The notes beneath the pieces are model-generated. The model did not search any database. It saw nothing but the letters and a program-made list of their open reading frames with translations, and was not told where the DNA came from. From assembly GCA_021842405.1 (NCBI GenBank), contig JAKBZR010000011.1, positions 1 to 52,230 of the forward strand: a stretch of 52,230 bases of DNA, written 5' to 3'. Each line of letters begins with the position of its first letter. The first letter of the stretch is position 1. A program made the translations under genes and the position numbers. The stretch comes from a bacterium (GTDB taxonomy: Bacteria > Armatimonadota > Chthonomonadetes > Chthonomonadales > JAMCWF01). This document shows, piece by piece, positions 17,801-25,956 of this stretch.

Positions 17801-18456
17801 AAGGCGCCGAATGGCGGGGTGTAGCTCCAGGTACGATTGTAATGGTAGGCCGAAATTTCGGGGGTGCCGATGTGAACATCTTCCAAGAGCGGGAATTTAT
17901 CCACATAAGGGGTTGCGTTCAGCCAAACCTCCTGCTGCCAAACCTCCGCTCTGGGCATATAAAGGGCTAAGAAGTGAAAGGGCTGTGCTCCGGCCGCTTG
18001 CTGCCATCGCTGAGCATTGAAATGGACGAGATTGAGCCGAAATTGAATTTCAGGATAAGGGCTGCCTTTTATCAGTTTGACGGTGATCGCATCCTCCGGG
18101 CTGAACTTGACCATATCACTGGGATTTGACTGCAGGCCGACGAAGCGCAGGCTGGAAGCTCCAACCAGGCAGTGCTGTGCTTCAATCAATCTCATCGAGC
18201 TCAATCCCACCGTGGCAGCAATCTCTCCTTGACGGGTAATGACTTGAAAGCCGGTCCAGCTTCCCCGAGGGCCGGCGAGGGCGCGAACGCTTACCAAGCC
18301 ATTTGAAATCTGTTTGTCGGCAATTACACCGGCTGGGGCGATTTTCGAGGCGGCGAGGATAACAATAAAGAGCGATGTGATCTTGATGCGATTGAATGCG
18401 CAATGAAAACTAAACGGATTTCGATTGAAAAAAGTGGCGATAGAATTCGGGGTCAC
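14839..18456 (-). CDS. Large exported protein, alpha/alpha-barrel glycosidase-like with C-terminal GATase-like domain
   Basis: The 1205-residue precursor has a signal peptide (core ITSLFIVILAASKIAPAG, residues 27-44). An N-terminal beta-rich part (about 45-420) is followed by a helical region (about 420-640) with repeated amphipathic helices and aromatic, acidic loops (HNANGFAFGRLFLSLYRY, DDDLHPEFLWGGGNSGRDWMGAG) reminiscent of (alpha/alpha)6 glycosidases or lyases. A beta-sandwich follows, and the C-terminus has a GATase/ThuA-like segment (FKRYLDQGGTLLLIGQGP and GGRIIYFWGG). I do not recognise a named family; a role in polysaccharide breakdown is inference. The ATG at 18456 is adjacent to an in-frame GTG at 18459 that is better spaced from GAGGAG, so either may be used. 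A minus-strand TACAAT at 18486-18481 could be its -10. Confidence 0.72.
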   Translation of the reverse strand: MTPNSIATFFNRNPFSFHCAFNRIKITSLFIVILAASKIAPAGVIADKQISNGLVSVRALAGPRGSWTGFQVITRQGEIAATVGLSSMRLIEAQHCLVGASSLRFVGLQSNPSDMVKFSPEDAITVKLIKGSPYPEIQFRLNLVHFNAQRWQQAAGAQPFHFLALYMPRAEVWQQEVWLNATPYVDKFPLLEDVHIGTPEISAYHYNRTWSYTPPFGAFSIPVIGLWNPDIGHYAGLEFETTRLQDNSEKYVAAGYHWEPISGSVHGDLHGQFVALVYPYGGHGYQSLIFPKDGAVIASHGRLLWSMNLKATGDPSRLLWKFVWDHDQYLLPQVPARVDLSWLPGGIKLKDFPGPASTQLYGGPEGQFQVAGTLLPGGWDWYLESPTSVAVSDGDTATIRALKSEADQLLAFAKHFKVGHQECVYWKKPLKGSWAPQWGGPAATTIHNANGFAFGRLFLSLYRYDKQKQYLPIVDGVFNWAKHIGWTRAEFSDVPSSPFAIGGTLQSAFCLAYYMAFRNAPDSYHRERAQEALDLARTFVYRYMIIWPSDNNRDDDLHPEFLWGGGNSGRDWMGAGTSNEVFNNLDTLAQTAVETGDPILMWALQGSLNSWHQMYQDAYRSAIAQYGKNDMAEGYGLFPGNIYGVGHYSSYGFSNFLYMIDPVGKSRIHVLAGCRAAMAFDKDGVACSISDYHYTPDGNLSFMLHTSLPEVDVTLTVPYENIHNQPVTIVYDGKRKLLDPDQDYIRPKHNLWSLYIPKLHNGSEVIVGHPDESSKPLPDRPPLLQKMPTTKMVQSNFQVLALPTNTTEVANWHNLNSWAGLPGGTIWAWGVPFDLPPADKLRAVAVHTAHLKIPVSGPATLYLAYSEGEGQRPSLLLSNGMAKSVNQKLESLAWRAWPPIFKAAIVMAPIRINRDEKVVGVEPGNRVVWAMTAQKSPAIAERVGIRLAASAHESYLNLLHQIQSLNALHQAILNIPLNSFAVLPANYTPGGSIGSVNILVKAGLQDRGVMLTPDQLVDPQQFNPKRYPVAIDLDDEDYIETVHQPGDAAQAFKRYLDQGGTLLLIGQGPYPMAYGNGPNGYRDNNLFPPTLGLPIYNAIETLPQNVPTIHGDTEATDWGLPSTLPYPYGDSRLRSINRSEIAENIRYTPFYRVVGPNGKNYGDAAGMIRLPSGGRIIYFWGGLLRDPQRDAPIAEAIINHFLLGP

Positions 18457-18587
18457 GGCATGCGCTCCTCTTCGAAATGCATTGTATCTTACTTATTTCT
18501 CTAACCAGCTTAGTACAGGGGACTAACCGGCATTTCAAATATTAATGTACCCGAGCCTGGTATGAATCGCTTGGAATTTTGCAACTG

Positions 18588-18610
18588 GTAAGAGTTCAGT
18601 TTTATGGGAG
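18588..18610 (+). repeat. Dispersed repeat end (AGAGTTCAGTTTT family)
   Basis: GTAAGAGTTCAGTTTTATGGG at 18588-18608 matches the left end of the element at 27273-27585. Here it stands alone, in the divergent gap between a minus-strand gene and the Rpn gene, 60 bases before the latter. Confidence 0.6.
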
Positions 18611-18669
18611 TTTGGCGGGTAAAATGTGAATGTAAGTCGCTGATCGTCATAACTGCTGGAGGATAACTG

Positions 18670-19613
18670 TTGAGACACGATCAGATTTGGAAAAGATACT
18701 GTGGCAGTTCTTCGCCGAGTTCATGGATCTGTTTTTTTCCGAGGTTGCCCAAAGGCTCGATTTCAATCGCATCAAGCTCATTGACAAGGAGCTGTTCACC
18801 GATCTACCCGAAGGCGCCCGCCGAGAGCCCGATCTAATCGTCGAGGCGCATACGGTAGACGATGAGATCGAGATCGTGCTGGTTCACATCGAGATACAGG
18901 CTAAGCGGGAGAAAAACATATCCCATCGGATGTGGGAGTACTACTGCTTGCTGCGATTGAGGCTGAAGCGACCCGTCTTTCCGGTGGTGGTTTATCTGGA
19001 GAAGGGAACCGGCGGCTTCAGTCAGGCAGAGTATACCGATACGATATTTGGGCAAGCGATTAACACCTTTCATTACACGGTGATCGGGTTGCCCGATTTG
19101 TCGGCGGAGGAGTATTTAGCGAAGGAGAACGTGTTGGCTGCGGCCTTAAGCGCCCTGATGCGAAGTGATAGGATGGATCGGGTAATGCGGAAGTTTCGGG
19201 CGTGGGAGAGGTTGATGAGGTCGCCGGTTGATGAGGCGCGCAAGCATCTGTTATTGGATGTGGTGGAGCGATATTTGGAGCTCAGCGAGTCGGAGGCGGA
19301 GGAGGTAAGGAAGATGGCCAAGAGTTCAAAGGTGCTGGATCCGGGGGAGTACGTCACGATCTTTGAGGAGCGTGCTCTTCGGAAGGGCCGGAAGCTGGGC
19401 CGGCAGGAAGGACGGCAGGAAGGGAAGGTTGAGGGCGTGTTGCAGGGCAAGCGGGAGGCGCTGCTTCATCTGTTGCAGCGTCGTTTTGGTGAGTTGCCGG
19501 AAGGTGTAGCTGCTCGGATCGAGGGCATCGAAAATGCGAGCGAACTCGATATCTTGATCAATCGAGTGCTGGATGCCCGCTCATTGGCAGAGATGGGCCT
19601 GATGGAGGTATAG
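18670..19613 (+). CDS. Rpn-family recombination-promoting nuclease / putative transposase, frameshifted near start
   Basis: The protein of about 310 residues has a PD-(D/E)XK-type N-terminal domain (ELFTDLPEGARREPDLIVEA, then VLVHIEIQAKREKN with its ExQ-type active site) and a basic, glycine-rich linker with RQEGRQEG repeats. The C-terminal DUF4351-like helix follows (LLHLLQRRFGELPEGVAARI). Rpn proteins are endonucleases linked to RecA-independent recombination. A perfect ribosome site, GGAGG at 18658-18662, precedes TTG at 18670, which encodes LRHDQIWKR, the usual start of this family. The remaining protein is in another frame, open from TTG 18687. One extra A in the run at 18691-18694 would join them as DQIWKKIL. 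The copy is therefore frameshifted, or the assembly has lost a base. Confidence 0.85.
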
Positions 19614-19632
19614 CGCAGCCTCTCAGCACCGT

Positions 19633-20919
19633 ATGAACACATCACTTAAAATAATTAGAGCTGAAATCGTCTCCGTCGGCACCGAGCTTTTATTGGGCCA
19701 AATTGTGGATACCAATGCGGTACACCTTGCACAAAGACTTGCCGAGCTGGGGATCAGCGTCTACCGGCGAGTTACGGTTGGCGATAATATGAGTCGCCTC
19801 GTCACTGCGCTCAAGCAAGCGCTCTCAAACGCTGAAATCGTGTTTACGATCGGCGGTCTCGGACCTACCATGGACGACATCACCCGCGATGCGCTGGCTG
19901 AAGCGATGGGCGAGCGGTTGCAGTTGGATCCAGCCATTCAGCACCGGCTGATTGAGTTTTTTCAACAGCGGAACGTTACCTTTCCAGCCAACAATCTGAA
20001 ACAAGCTCTCGTTCCTGAGCGCGGTCATCCCCTTAACAATCCCAACGGCACCGCACCGGGCTTGGTCTTCGAAAAGGATAGGAAACTGGCGATCGCACTA
20101 CCCGGTCCTCCGAGCGAGTTTTTACCGATGGTGCAAAATGAGGTCATTCCGCTGTTGCGGGATAGGTTCCCCGATCTGGGCGTGATCCACTCACGCGTAT
20201 TGAGGGTGACCGGTTTGGGCGAATCGCTGGTGGAGGAGAAGATCAAGGATTTGATGCGGGATGAAAACCCCACTGTCGCTCCTTATGCTAAAACCGGTGA
20301 AGTGCACCTGCGCATTACCGCCCGGGCCTTAACCATTCCAGAGGCGGAGGAGATCATTTCCAAGAAGGAAGCTCAGATCCGAGAGCGTCTTGATGAACGG
20401 ATTTATGCGGTTGATGATGAACCACTGGAATCGGTCGTGCTCCGGCTATTCATTCAACATAAACGGACGATCGCAGCGGCCGAATCGTGCACCGGAGGAA
20501 TGCTGGCTGAGCGATTGACCAATATCGCCGGCAGCTCCAACTCGTTTTTGGGAGGGATAGTGGCCTATAGCAACTCCGCCAAGATTCGTTTGCTGAATGT
20601 GCCACCTGAACGGATCGAAAGTTTCGGCGCGGTGAGCGCGGAGGTCGCAGAGGCGATGGCCGATGGAGTACGCCAGGTATTTGGCAGCGATATCGGCATC
20701 GGCATCACGGGGATAGCCGGCCCGGGTGGTGGAACACCGGAGAAACCGGTTGGGTTGGTCTATATATCGGTGGCCGGCCCCGACAACTCGATCAAGACCA
20801 CCCGAAACATCTTTCTCGGACAGCGCAATGAGGTGCGGATTCGTGCAACGCAGACCGCGCTCACCATGCTGAAAGATCGCTTGCTGAGCTGCAAAGATGA
20901 CATTATCGGTGATGGATAG
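19633..20919 (+). CDS. cinA: CinA: nicotinamide-nucleotide amidase / ADP-ribose pyrophosphatase-like
   Basis: The 428-residue protein has the two-domain CinA layout: an N-terminal MoCF/COG1058 domain (ISVGTELLLGQIVDTNA-type start, then FTIGGLGPTMDDITRDALAEA) and a C-terminal PncC amidase domain (AAAESCTGGMLAERLTNIAGSSNSFLGG and GITGIAGPGGGTPEKPVG). The amidase domain deamidates NMN to NaMN in the NAD salvage pathway; the N-terminal domain hydrolyses ADP-ribose in studied members. Length matches the family. No strong Shine-Dalgarno site precedes the ATG at 19633. The gene heads the cinA-thpR-recA-recX cluster, an order also seen in other phyla. Confidence 0.95.
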   Translation: MNTSLKIIRAEIVSVGTELLLGQIVDTNAVHLAQRLAELGISVYRRVTVGDNMSRLVTALKQALSNAEIVFTIGGLGPTMDDITRDALAEAMGERLQLDPAIQHRLIEFFQQRNVTFPANNLKQALVPERGHPLNNPNGTAPGLVFEKDRKLAIALPGPPSEFLPMVQNEVIPLLRDRFPDLGVIHSRVLRVTGLGESLVEEKIKDLMRDENPTVAPYAKTGEVHLRITARALTIPEAEEIISKKEAQIRERLDERIYAVDDEPLESVVLRLFIQHKRTIAAAESCTGGMLAERLTNIAGSSNSFLGGIVAYSNSAKIRLLNVPPERIESFGAVSAEVAEAMADGVRQVFGSDIGIGITGIAGPGGGTPEKPVGLVYISVAGPDNSIKTTRNIFLGQRNEVRIRATQTALTMLKDRLLSCKDDIIGDG

Positions 20920-20960
20920 TCATAAAGCAAGGTTGGCAATGCGATTAGAGCGGACTTTTG

Positions 20961-21638
20961 ATGGACACCTTAAGACTTTTCTACGCGATACCCCTTGATA
21001 CCGAGGCGCGAGCCAAGCTGGCGGACGAACAGCACAAGCTAAGAGAATATATCGAAATCCGCAACGATCCCGAAATGGTCCGCTCTCTCCGCTGGACCTC
21101 ACCCGCCACCTTTCACCTTACCCTCCGATTTTTAGGCGAAACCAATCGCCAATTGCTGGAAAAGTTAAGCCGAGCCGGTATAAAAACGGCTGCAAACATG
21201 GCTCCTTTCACCTTAAAGTTGGGGAAATGGGGCGCTTTCCACCGCCAGGGTTTCGTTTCCGTTCTATGGCTGGGATTGAGCGACGGGGAAAGGAATGCCG
21301 CGCATCTGGCCGATGGGCTCAGCCGAGAATTGTCACTCGTCGGTGTTTCAGTGGATAGGAGGCCGTTCCAAGGGCATCTTACGCTTGCAAGAGTAAGGAG
21401 GCCGGTCAAGTTGACGCTACCAAACTTTGATACGGATGGGGTTTCCGATATTACGGCGAAGATAGATCGGATGGTGTTGATGCAAAGCCACCTCCTGCCA
21501 ACCGGACCGTTATACGAAGAGGTGGCCAGCTTCCCGATGACAGGGGAGTATCACGAACAAAATTCGGTTGAATCGCGCATCATCATGGCTCAACACAAGG
21601 AAACACCCCTGCCAAAATCACAGAAGCAGGAGATTTAA
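20961..21638 (+). CDS. thpR: RNA 2',3'-cyclic phosphodiesterase ThpR (LigT family)
   Basis: The 225-residue protein is a 2H phosphoesterase. Both HxT signature motifs are present, H52-L-T54 in FHLTLRFLG and H139-L-T141 in GHLTLARV. The family opens cyclic phosphates of RNA ends, and some members can ligate tRNA halves. ATG 20961 was chosen over the adjacent TTG at 20958. It sits 41 bases after cinA and 76 bases before recA, a gene order seen in many bacteria. The last 30 residues are polar and go beyond the usual fold. Confidence 0.93.
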   Translation: MDTLRLFYAIPLDTEARAKLADEQHKLREYIEIRNDPEMVRSLRWTSPATFHLTLRFLGETNRQLLEKLSRAGIKTAANMAPFTLKLGKWGAFHRQGFVSVLWLGLSDGERNAAHLADGLSRELSLVGVSVDRRPFQGHLTLARVRRPVKLTLPNFDTDGVSDITAKIDRMVLMQSHLLPTGPLYEEVASFPMTGEYHEQNSVESRIIMAQHKETPLPKSQKQEI

Positions 21639-21714
21639 CCAATCAGGTCGAAATTCTATTACATTATTGCGTGTATCAGAGTGACCGCACGACCAAAGAG
21701 AAAGGAGTTTGAGG

Positions 21715-22725
21715 GTGGAAAAGCAGCAGGCGCTTGAAATGGCGTTAAGCAGCATCGAAAAGCAGTTTGGCAAGGGTGCCATTATGCGCCTCGGGCAGGC
21801 GGCCCGTTTAAACGTAGACGCCATATCCACTGGATCCATTGCGCTGGACTTGGCGCTGGGGGTGGGAGGTTTGCCGCGAGGGCGAATAACCGAGATATTC
21901 GGCACCGAATCGTCGGGCAAGACGACGATCGGGTTGCAGGTGATCGCGGAAAGTCAGCGTCAGGGCGGCGTGTGCGCGTTCGTGGATGCTGAGCATGCGC
22001 TGGATCCCGAATATTCTCGGAATTTGGGGGTGGATGTTGACGCCCTTTACGTTTCACAGCCAGGCACTGGCGAAGAAGCGCTCGAGATCATGGACTATTT
22101 GGTGCGCTCCAGTGCGATTGATGTAATTGTGCTCGATTCGGTGGCCGCACTGGTTCCCAAAGCCGAAGTGGAGGGCGAAATGGGTGATACTCATGTCGGC
22201 CTTCAGGCGCGACTTATGTCACAGGCACTCCGGAAATTGAGCGGCAATATCTCACGCACCAATACAGTGGCGATCTTCATTAACCAGATTCGGGAGAAGA
22301 TCGGGGTTATGTTCGGTAATCCTGAAACCACCCCCGGCGGCCGCGCTTTGAAGTTTTGGGCTTCGGTGCGACTGGATGTCCGGCGAACCGAAACGGTGAA
22401 GCAGGGTTCCGATCCGATCGGCGCTCGAACCAAGGTGAAGGTGGTCAAGAACAAGGTGGCGCCGCCGTTTCGGGTCGCCGAGTTCGACATCATGTTCGGC
22501 CGCGGCATCTCAAAACCGGGCGGCATTTTGGATATGGCAGTGGAGCTGGGCATCGTTTCAAAGAGCGGCGCCTATTTCAGCTATAACGACTTGCGCATCG
22601 GCCAGGGCCGAGAAAACGCCAGAGTCTTTCTGGAAGAGAACCCCAATTTAATGAGCGAGATTGAGGCCAAGATCCGCAGCAACAGCGCACTTCCAGCTAT
22701 CCTGAGCGCAGCCGAACCGGAATAA
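21715..22725 (+). CDS. recA: Recombinase RecA
   Basis: The 336-residue protein is canonical RecA: Walker A GTESSGKT at residues 63-70 (usually GPESSGKT), the DAEHALDP segment, Walker [11 protein letters not shown], the L2 region with [27 protein letters not shown], and the C-terminal domain. It forms ATP-dependent filaments on single-stranded DNA for homologous recombination and drives LexA self-cleavage. GTG 21715 is preceded at seven bases by AAAGGAG (21701-21707); the in-frame TTG at 21709 would be too close. No clear LexA box of either the CTGT-N8-ACAG or the GAAC-N4-GTTC type is visible in the 76 bases upstream. recX follows after 19 bases. Confidence 0.98.
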   Translation: MEKQQALEMALSSIEKQFGKGAIMRLGQAARLNVDAISTGSIALDLALGVGGLPRGRITEIFGTESSGKTTIGLQVIAESQRQGGVCAFVDAEHALDPEYSRNLGVDVDALYVSQPGTGEEALEIMDYLVRSSAIDVIVLDSVAALVPKAEVEGEMGDTHVGLQARLMSQALRKLSGNISRTNTVAIFINQIREKIGVMFGNPETTPGGRALKFWASVRLDVRRTETVKQGSDPIGARTKVKVVKNKVAPPFRVAEFDIMFGRGISKPGGILDMAVELGIVSKSGAYFSYNDLRIGQGRENARVFLEENPNLMSEIEAKIRSNSALPAILSAAEPE

Positions 22726-22744
22726 GTCCGCCCTGTAAATCTCG

Positions 22745-23215
22745 ATGAAAAGCGATTACGAGCGCGCGCTCCTCGCTGCTCAGCACTATATAGCCTACGC
22801 CAGCCGTAGCGAAGACGAAGTCCGGCGCCGACTCCAGCGAAGCGGTTATGACCCGGAAGTCATTGAAACCGTCCTCGAGCGGCTGGCCCAATCCGCCTGG
22901 ACCGACGATAAGCGGCTGGCACAAGATTGGGTGGAAAGCCGTTTCCGCAGCCATGGGATCGGGCGGCGCCGTTTGACCGAAGAGCTACGCCGGAAAGGTA
23001 TTGCGGTCGATTCCATCGCGGAGGCAACGGGTTCCATTTCGGACAGCGAGGAAATCGAGCGGGCGGTTTCGCTGGTGAAACATAGGTGGCTCACGCTTAA
23101 TTTGGAAGACAGAACGCAACAGCGGCAAATCATCGCTTTTTTGCAGCGGCGGGGGTATGAATGGGAAATCATCGAGCAGGTAATTGGCGAATTAGCGTCA
23201 AATAATACATTTTGA
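22745..23215 (+). CDS. recX: RecA regulatory protein RecX
   Basis: The 156-residue, mainly helical protein has the tandem three-helix repeats of RecX: YIAYASRSEDEVRRRLQRSGYDPEVIETVLERL, AWTDDKRLAQDWVESRFRSHGIGRRRLTEELRRKGI and a third repeat ending RRGYEWEIIEQVI. RecX binds RecA filaments and limits their extension. It directly follows recA, as in many genomes, and is likely co-transcribed. Length and charge are typical. Confidence 0.94.
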   Translation: MKSDYERALLAAQHYIAYASRSEDEVRRRLQRSGYDPEVIETVLERLAQSAWTDDKRLAQDWVESRFRSHGIGRRRLTEELRRKGIAVDSIAEATGSISDSEEIERAVSLVKHRWLTLNLEDRTQQRQIIAFLQRRGYEWEIIEQVIGELASNNTF

Positions 23216-23402
23216 AAAGGTGGATCAGGCACTGAAACCGAGGAACGAGCATACCATTTTCAATAAAAATCAATCAATATTTATAGATGGTGTAAATTCC
23301 AATTTTTAATGGAGAAACCTGCAACCACTTTTTTTATGATCATGCCGTACCAGTCCTAGGATCGCTCCGCCTCGGACGGCAAACGTCTGGAGGTGGGTGA
23401 AC

Positions 23403-24947
23403 GTGAACAACATCATATGGGGAATTCTTACTGCCGTGGTTGCAACGGTGGGATTGACCGGCATAATGTATCGGTTTTGGATTGCCGGACTAATCCATTC
23501 GCTACAGCAACAGCTAAGAGAAGCGGAAAAGGCGAAGCTAGAAGCAGAAAACACGATCGAAACGCGTAAGAAGGAGCTCCTTCTTGAAGCTAAAGACGAA
23601 GCGTACCGATTGCGGATAGAAGCCGAAAAGGAACATCGCGAAAAACGAGCCGAAATCCAGAGGATGGAGCGCAGGCTGGCGCAAAGGGAGGAATGGCTGG
23701 AGCGACGGCTGGACAGCTTGGAAAAACGTGACCAAGAGCTAAACCAGCGTGCAGAAAAACTAAAAGAAACGAGCGCAACACAAGAAAAACTGGTGGAGCA
23801 ACAACGAAAGGAGCTGCAACGGATTGCCGGCCTTACCAATGAAGAGGCCCGCCAGATCATTTTGAAAGAGGTGGAGGAGAAGGCCCGACACGAAGCCTCT
23901 AAAATAGCCACCGAAATCGAGGAGGAGGGGCGTCGCGACGGCGAGCGCCGGGCGCGTAAGATCATCGTGGAGGCAATTCAACGCTGCGCGGTAGATCAGA
24001 CATCGGAGACGACGGTATCTGTGGTGCCCCTGCCGAATGAGGAGATGAAGGGCCGGATCATCGGCCGGGAAGGCCGCAATATCCGCACCTTCGAGACCTT
24101 GACCGGAGTTGACCTGATTATTGACGACACGCCGGAAGCGGTCGTGCTGTCCGGCTTTGACCCGATCCGTCGTGAGATCGCCCGAATCGCGCTGACCAAC
24201 CTGGTGGTAGACGGACGTATCCATCCCGGTCGCATCGAAGAGATGATTGCAAAAGCGACCGATGAGATGGATGACCAGATCATTGAGGCGGGTGAGCATG
24301 CCCTGTTTGAAACCGGCGTCACCGGCGCCGCTTCGGAGATCGTGCGTCTGCTGGGCAAATTGAAATTCCGCTATAGCTTCGGACAGAACGTGCTGGCCCA
24401 TAGCATGGAGGTGTCGCAGCTCTGCCGGATGATGGCATCCGAGCTCGACGCCGATGTGCGAATCGCCAAAAGAGCGGGGCTTTTTCACGATCTTGGTAAA
24501 GCGGTGGATATGGAGGTGGAGGGGCCTCACGCCCTGATTACCGGTGAGATACTGCGGCGCCACCATGAGGAACCGGCGGTTGTGCTGGCGGCTGAGGCTC
24601 ATCACAACGATGTAGAGGCGAGCTCGATTGAGGCGGCGTTGGTGATTGCAGCCGATGCCATTTCAGCTAGCCGACCGGGAGCCCGGCGTGAAACGCTGGA
24701 AACATACGTCAAGCGTCTCAAGCAGCTCGAAGAGATCGCTGATTCTTTCGAGGGGGTGGAAAAAACATTTGCGGTGCAGGCTGGACGCGAGATCCGCCTG
24801 ATCGTCAAACCGGATGAGGTGGACGATGACGGGGCCGCCGCCCTCGCACGGGAGACCGCCCGCCGCATTGAATCCGAGATGCAGTTTCCAGGCCAGATCA
24901 AGGTGACCGTCATTCGAGAGACACGGGCGATTGAGTTTGCTAAGTGA
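23403..24947 (+). CDS. rny: Ribonuclease Y
   Basis: The 514-residue protein shows the full RNase Y layout: an N-terminal membrane anchor (residues 3-27), a long charged coiled coil (about 30-190), a KH RNA-binding domain (KGRIIGREGRNIRTFETLTGVDLIID) and an HD domain with the HDLGKAVD metal motif. It is a membrane-associated endoribonuclease that starts mRNA decay. GTG 23403 lies nine bases after GGAGG (23389-23393); the GTG at 23397 would be too close. The gene follows recX after 187 bases in which I see no gene. It precedes ymdB, a frequent neighbour of rny. Confidence 0.97.
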   Translation: MNNIIWGILTAVVATVGLTGIMYRFWIAGLIHSLQQQLREAEKAKLEAENTIETRKKELLLEAKDEAYRLRIEAEKEHREKRAEIQRMERRLAQREEWLERRLDSLEKRDQELNQRAEKLKETSATQEKLVEQQRKELQRIAGLTNEEARQIILKEVEEKARHEASKIATEIEEEGRRDGERRARKIIVEAIQRCAVDQTSETTVSVVPLPNEEMKGRIIGREGRNIRTFETLTGVDLIIDDTPEAVVLSGFDPIRREIARIALTNLVVDGRIHPGRIEEMIAKATDEMDDQIIEAGEHALFETGVTGAASEIVRLLGKLKFRYSFGQNVLAHSMEVSQLCRMMASELDADVRIAKRAGLFHDLGKAVDMEVEGPHALITGEILRRHHEEPAVVLAAEAHHNDVEASSIEAALVIAADAISASRPGARRETLETYVKRLKQLEEIADSFEGVEKTFAVQAGREIRLIVKPDEVDDDGAAALARETARRIESEMQFPGQIKVTVIRETRAIEFAK

Positions 24948-24995
24948 GAACAGGAAAAGCGGTTGATACGACCCATTTCAAGTGAGCGCCGATAG

Positions 24996-25820
24996 TTGCG
25001 CATTCTTTTTGTTGGTGATATCGTCGGTAAGCCGGGACGTCGGGCGGCGCTGCACATCATCCCCAGTTTAAGGGATCAGTACAGGGTTGACTTCGTTATC
25101 GTCAACGCAGAAAATGCGGCCGGCGGCACCGGCATCACGCCCGACATCGCGCGGGTGCTTATTTCGGAGGCAAAATCGGATGTCCTCACGTTGGGCAACC
25201 ATGCTTGGGCGAAAAAGGAGATATACCCTTACCTGAACGAGGAGCCGCGTATCCTTCGGCCAGCCAACTATCCACCCGGTGTGCCGGGGAGAGGTTACGG
25301 CATCTTTGAGTCACCGGCCGGACCGGTTGCCGTCATCTCCTTGATGGGGCGGGTGTTTATGGCGCCGCTGGACGATCCGTTTCGCGCGGCTGATGCGATC
25401 ATTTCGGAGGTCAAAGCGAAAACCGCCACCCTTATCGTGGATATGCACGCCGAAGCCACCTCTGAGAAGCAGGCGTTCGGCTGGCACGTGAACGGGCGCG
25501 TCTCGGCCGTCATCGGCACCCATACCCACGTACAAACCGCCGATGAGCAGATTCTCAGCGGCGGCACCGCCTATCTGACCGACGTGGGTATGACCGGACC
25601 GATCCATTCGATCATCGGCATGCGGTACGATATTATTGTATCGCGTTTTACAAGCCAGCTCCCGGCCCATTTCGAGGTTGCCGAGGGCGACGCGCTGCTC
25701 TGCGCGGCATTGATCGAGACGGATGACCATACCGGCCGCGCCCTGAGTATCCAGCGGCTTCAAATTCGGGAACAGGGTGGCGATCCGTCACCGGCCGAAT
25801 CGCAACCGGGCGGTGAGTAG
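24996..25820 (+). CDS. ymdB: YmdB-family metallophosphoesterase
   Basis: The 274-residue protein belongs to the YmdB/TIGR00282 family of dinuclear metallophosphatases that hydrolyse 2',3'-cyclic nucleotides. Metal-binding motifs are visible: VGDIVGKPGR at the start, VNAENAAGG, TLGNHAW, DMHAEATSEK and GTHTHVQTAD. A TTG start at 24996 gives the normal family N-terminus MRILFVGDIVG, with no strong ribosome site. The last 20 or so residues are a polar extension. In Bacillus, YmdB influences biofilm and motility decisions and affects RNase Y activity, so the rny-ymdB pairing is meaningful. Confidence 0.94.
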   Translation: MRILFVGDIVGKPGRRAALHIIPSLRDQYRVDFVIVNAENAAGGTGITPDIARVLISEAKSDVLTLGNHAWAKKEIYPYLNEEPRILRPANYPPGVPGRGYGIFESPAGPVAVISLMGRVFMAPLDDPFRAADAIISEVKAKTATLIVDMHAEATSEKQAFGWHVNGRVSAVIGTHTHVQTADEQILSGGTAYLTDVGMTGPIHSIIGMRYDIIVSRFTSQLPAHFEVAEGDALLCAALIETDDHTGRALSIQRLQIREQGGDPSPAESQPGGE

Positions 25821-25956
25821 ACAATACCAACATCAGAGCGAAATATCGCCAGTGGCGGGGCGGTGGTTTTCTGGAATCAATCGGCTCGAGCGGAGCGATC
25901 AGTTTTATCAATCGTTATCTGAACGGACACTCATTTGCATGATAGGGAGGGGAACA

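Noticed and set aside
21639-21714. SOS box in front of recA
   Set aside because: Neither the CTGT-N8-ACAG nor the GAAC-N4-GTTC pattern is present in this gap.
23760-24605. 281-codon open frame on the minus strand opposite rny
   Set aside because: It is fully inside the rny gene, has no recognisable domain, and rny is certain on the other strand.
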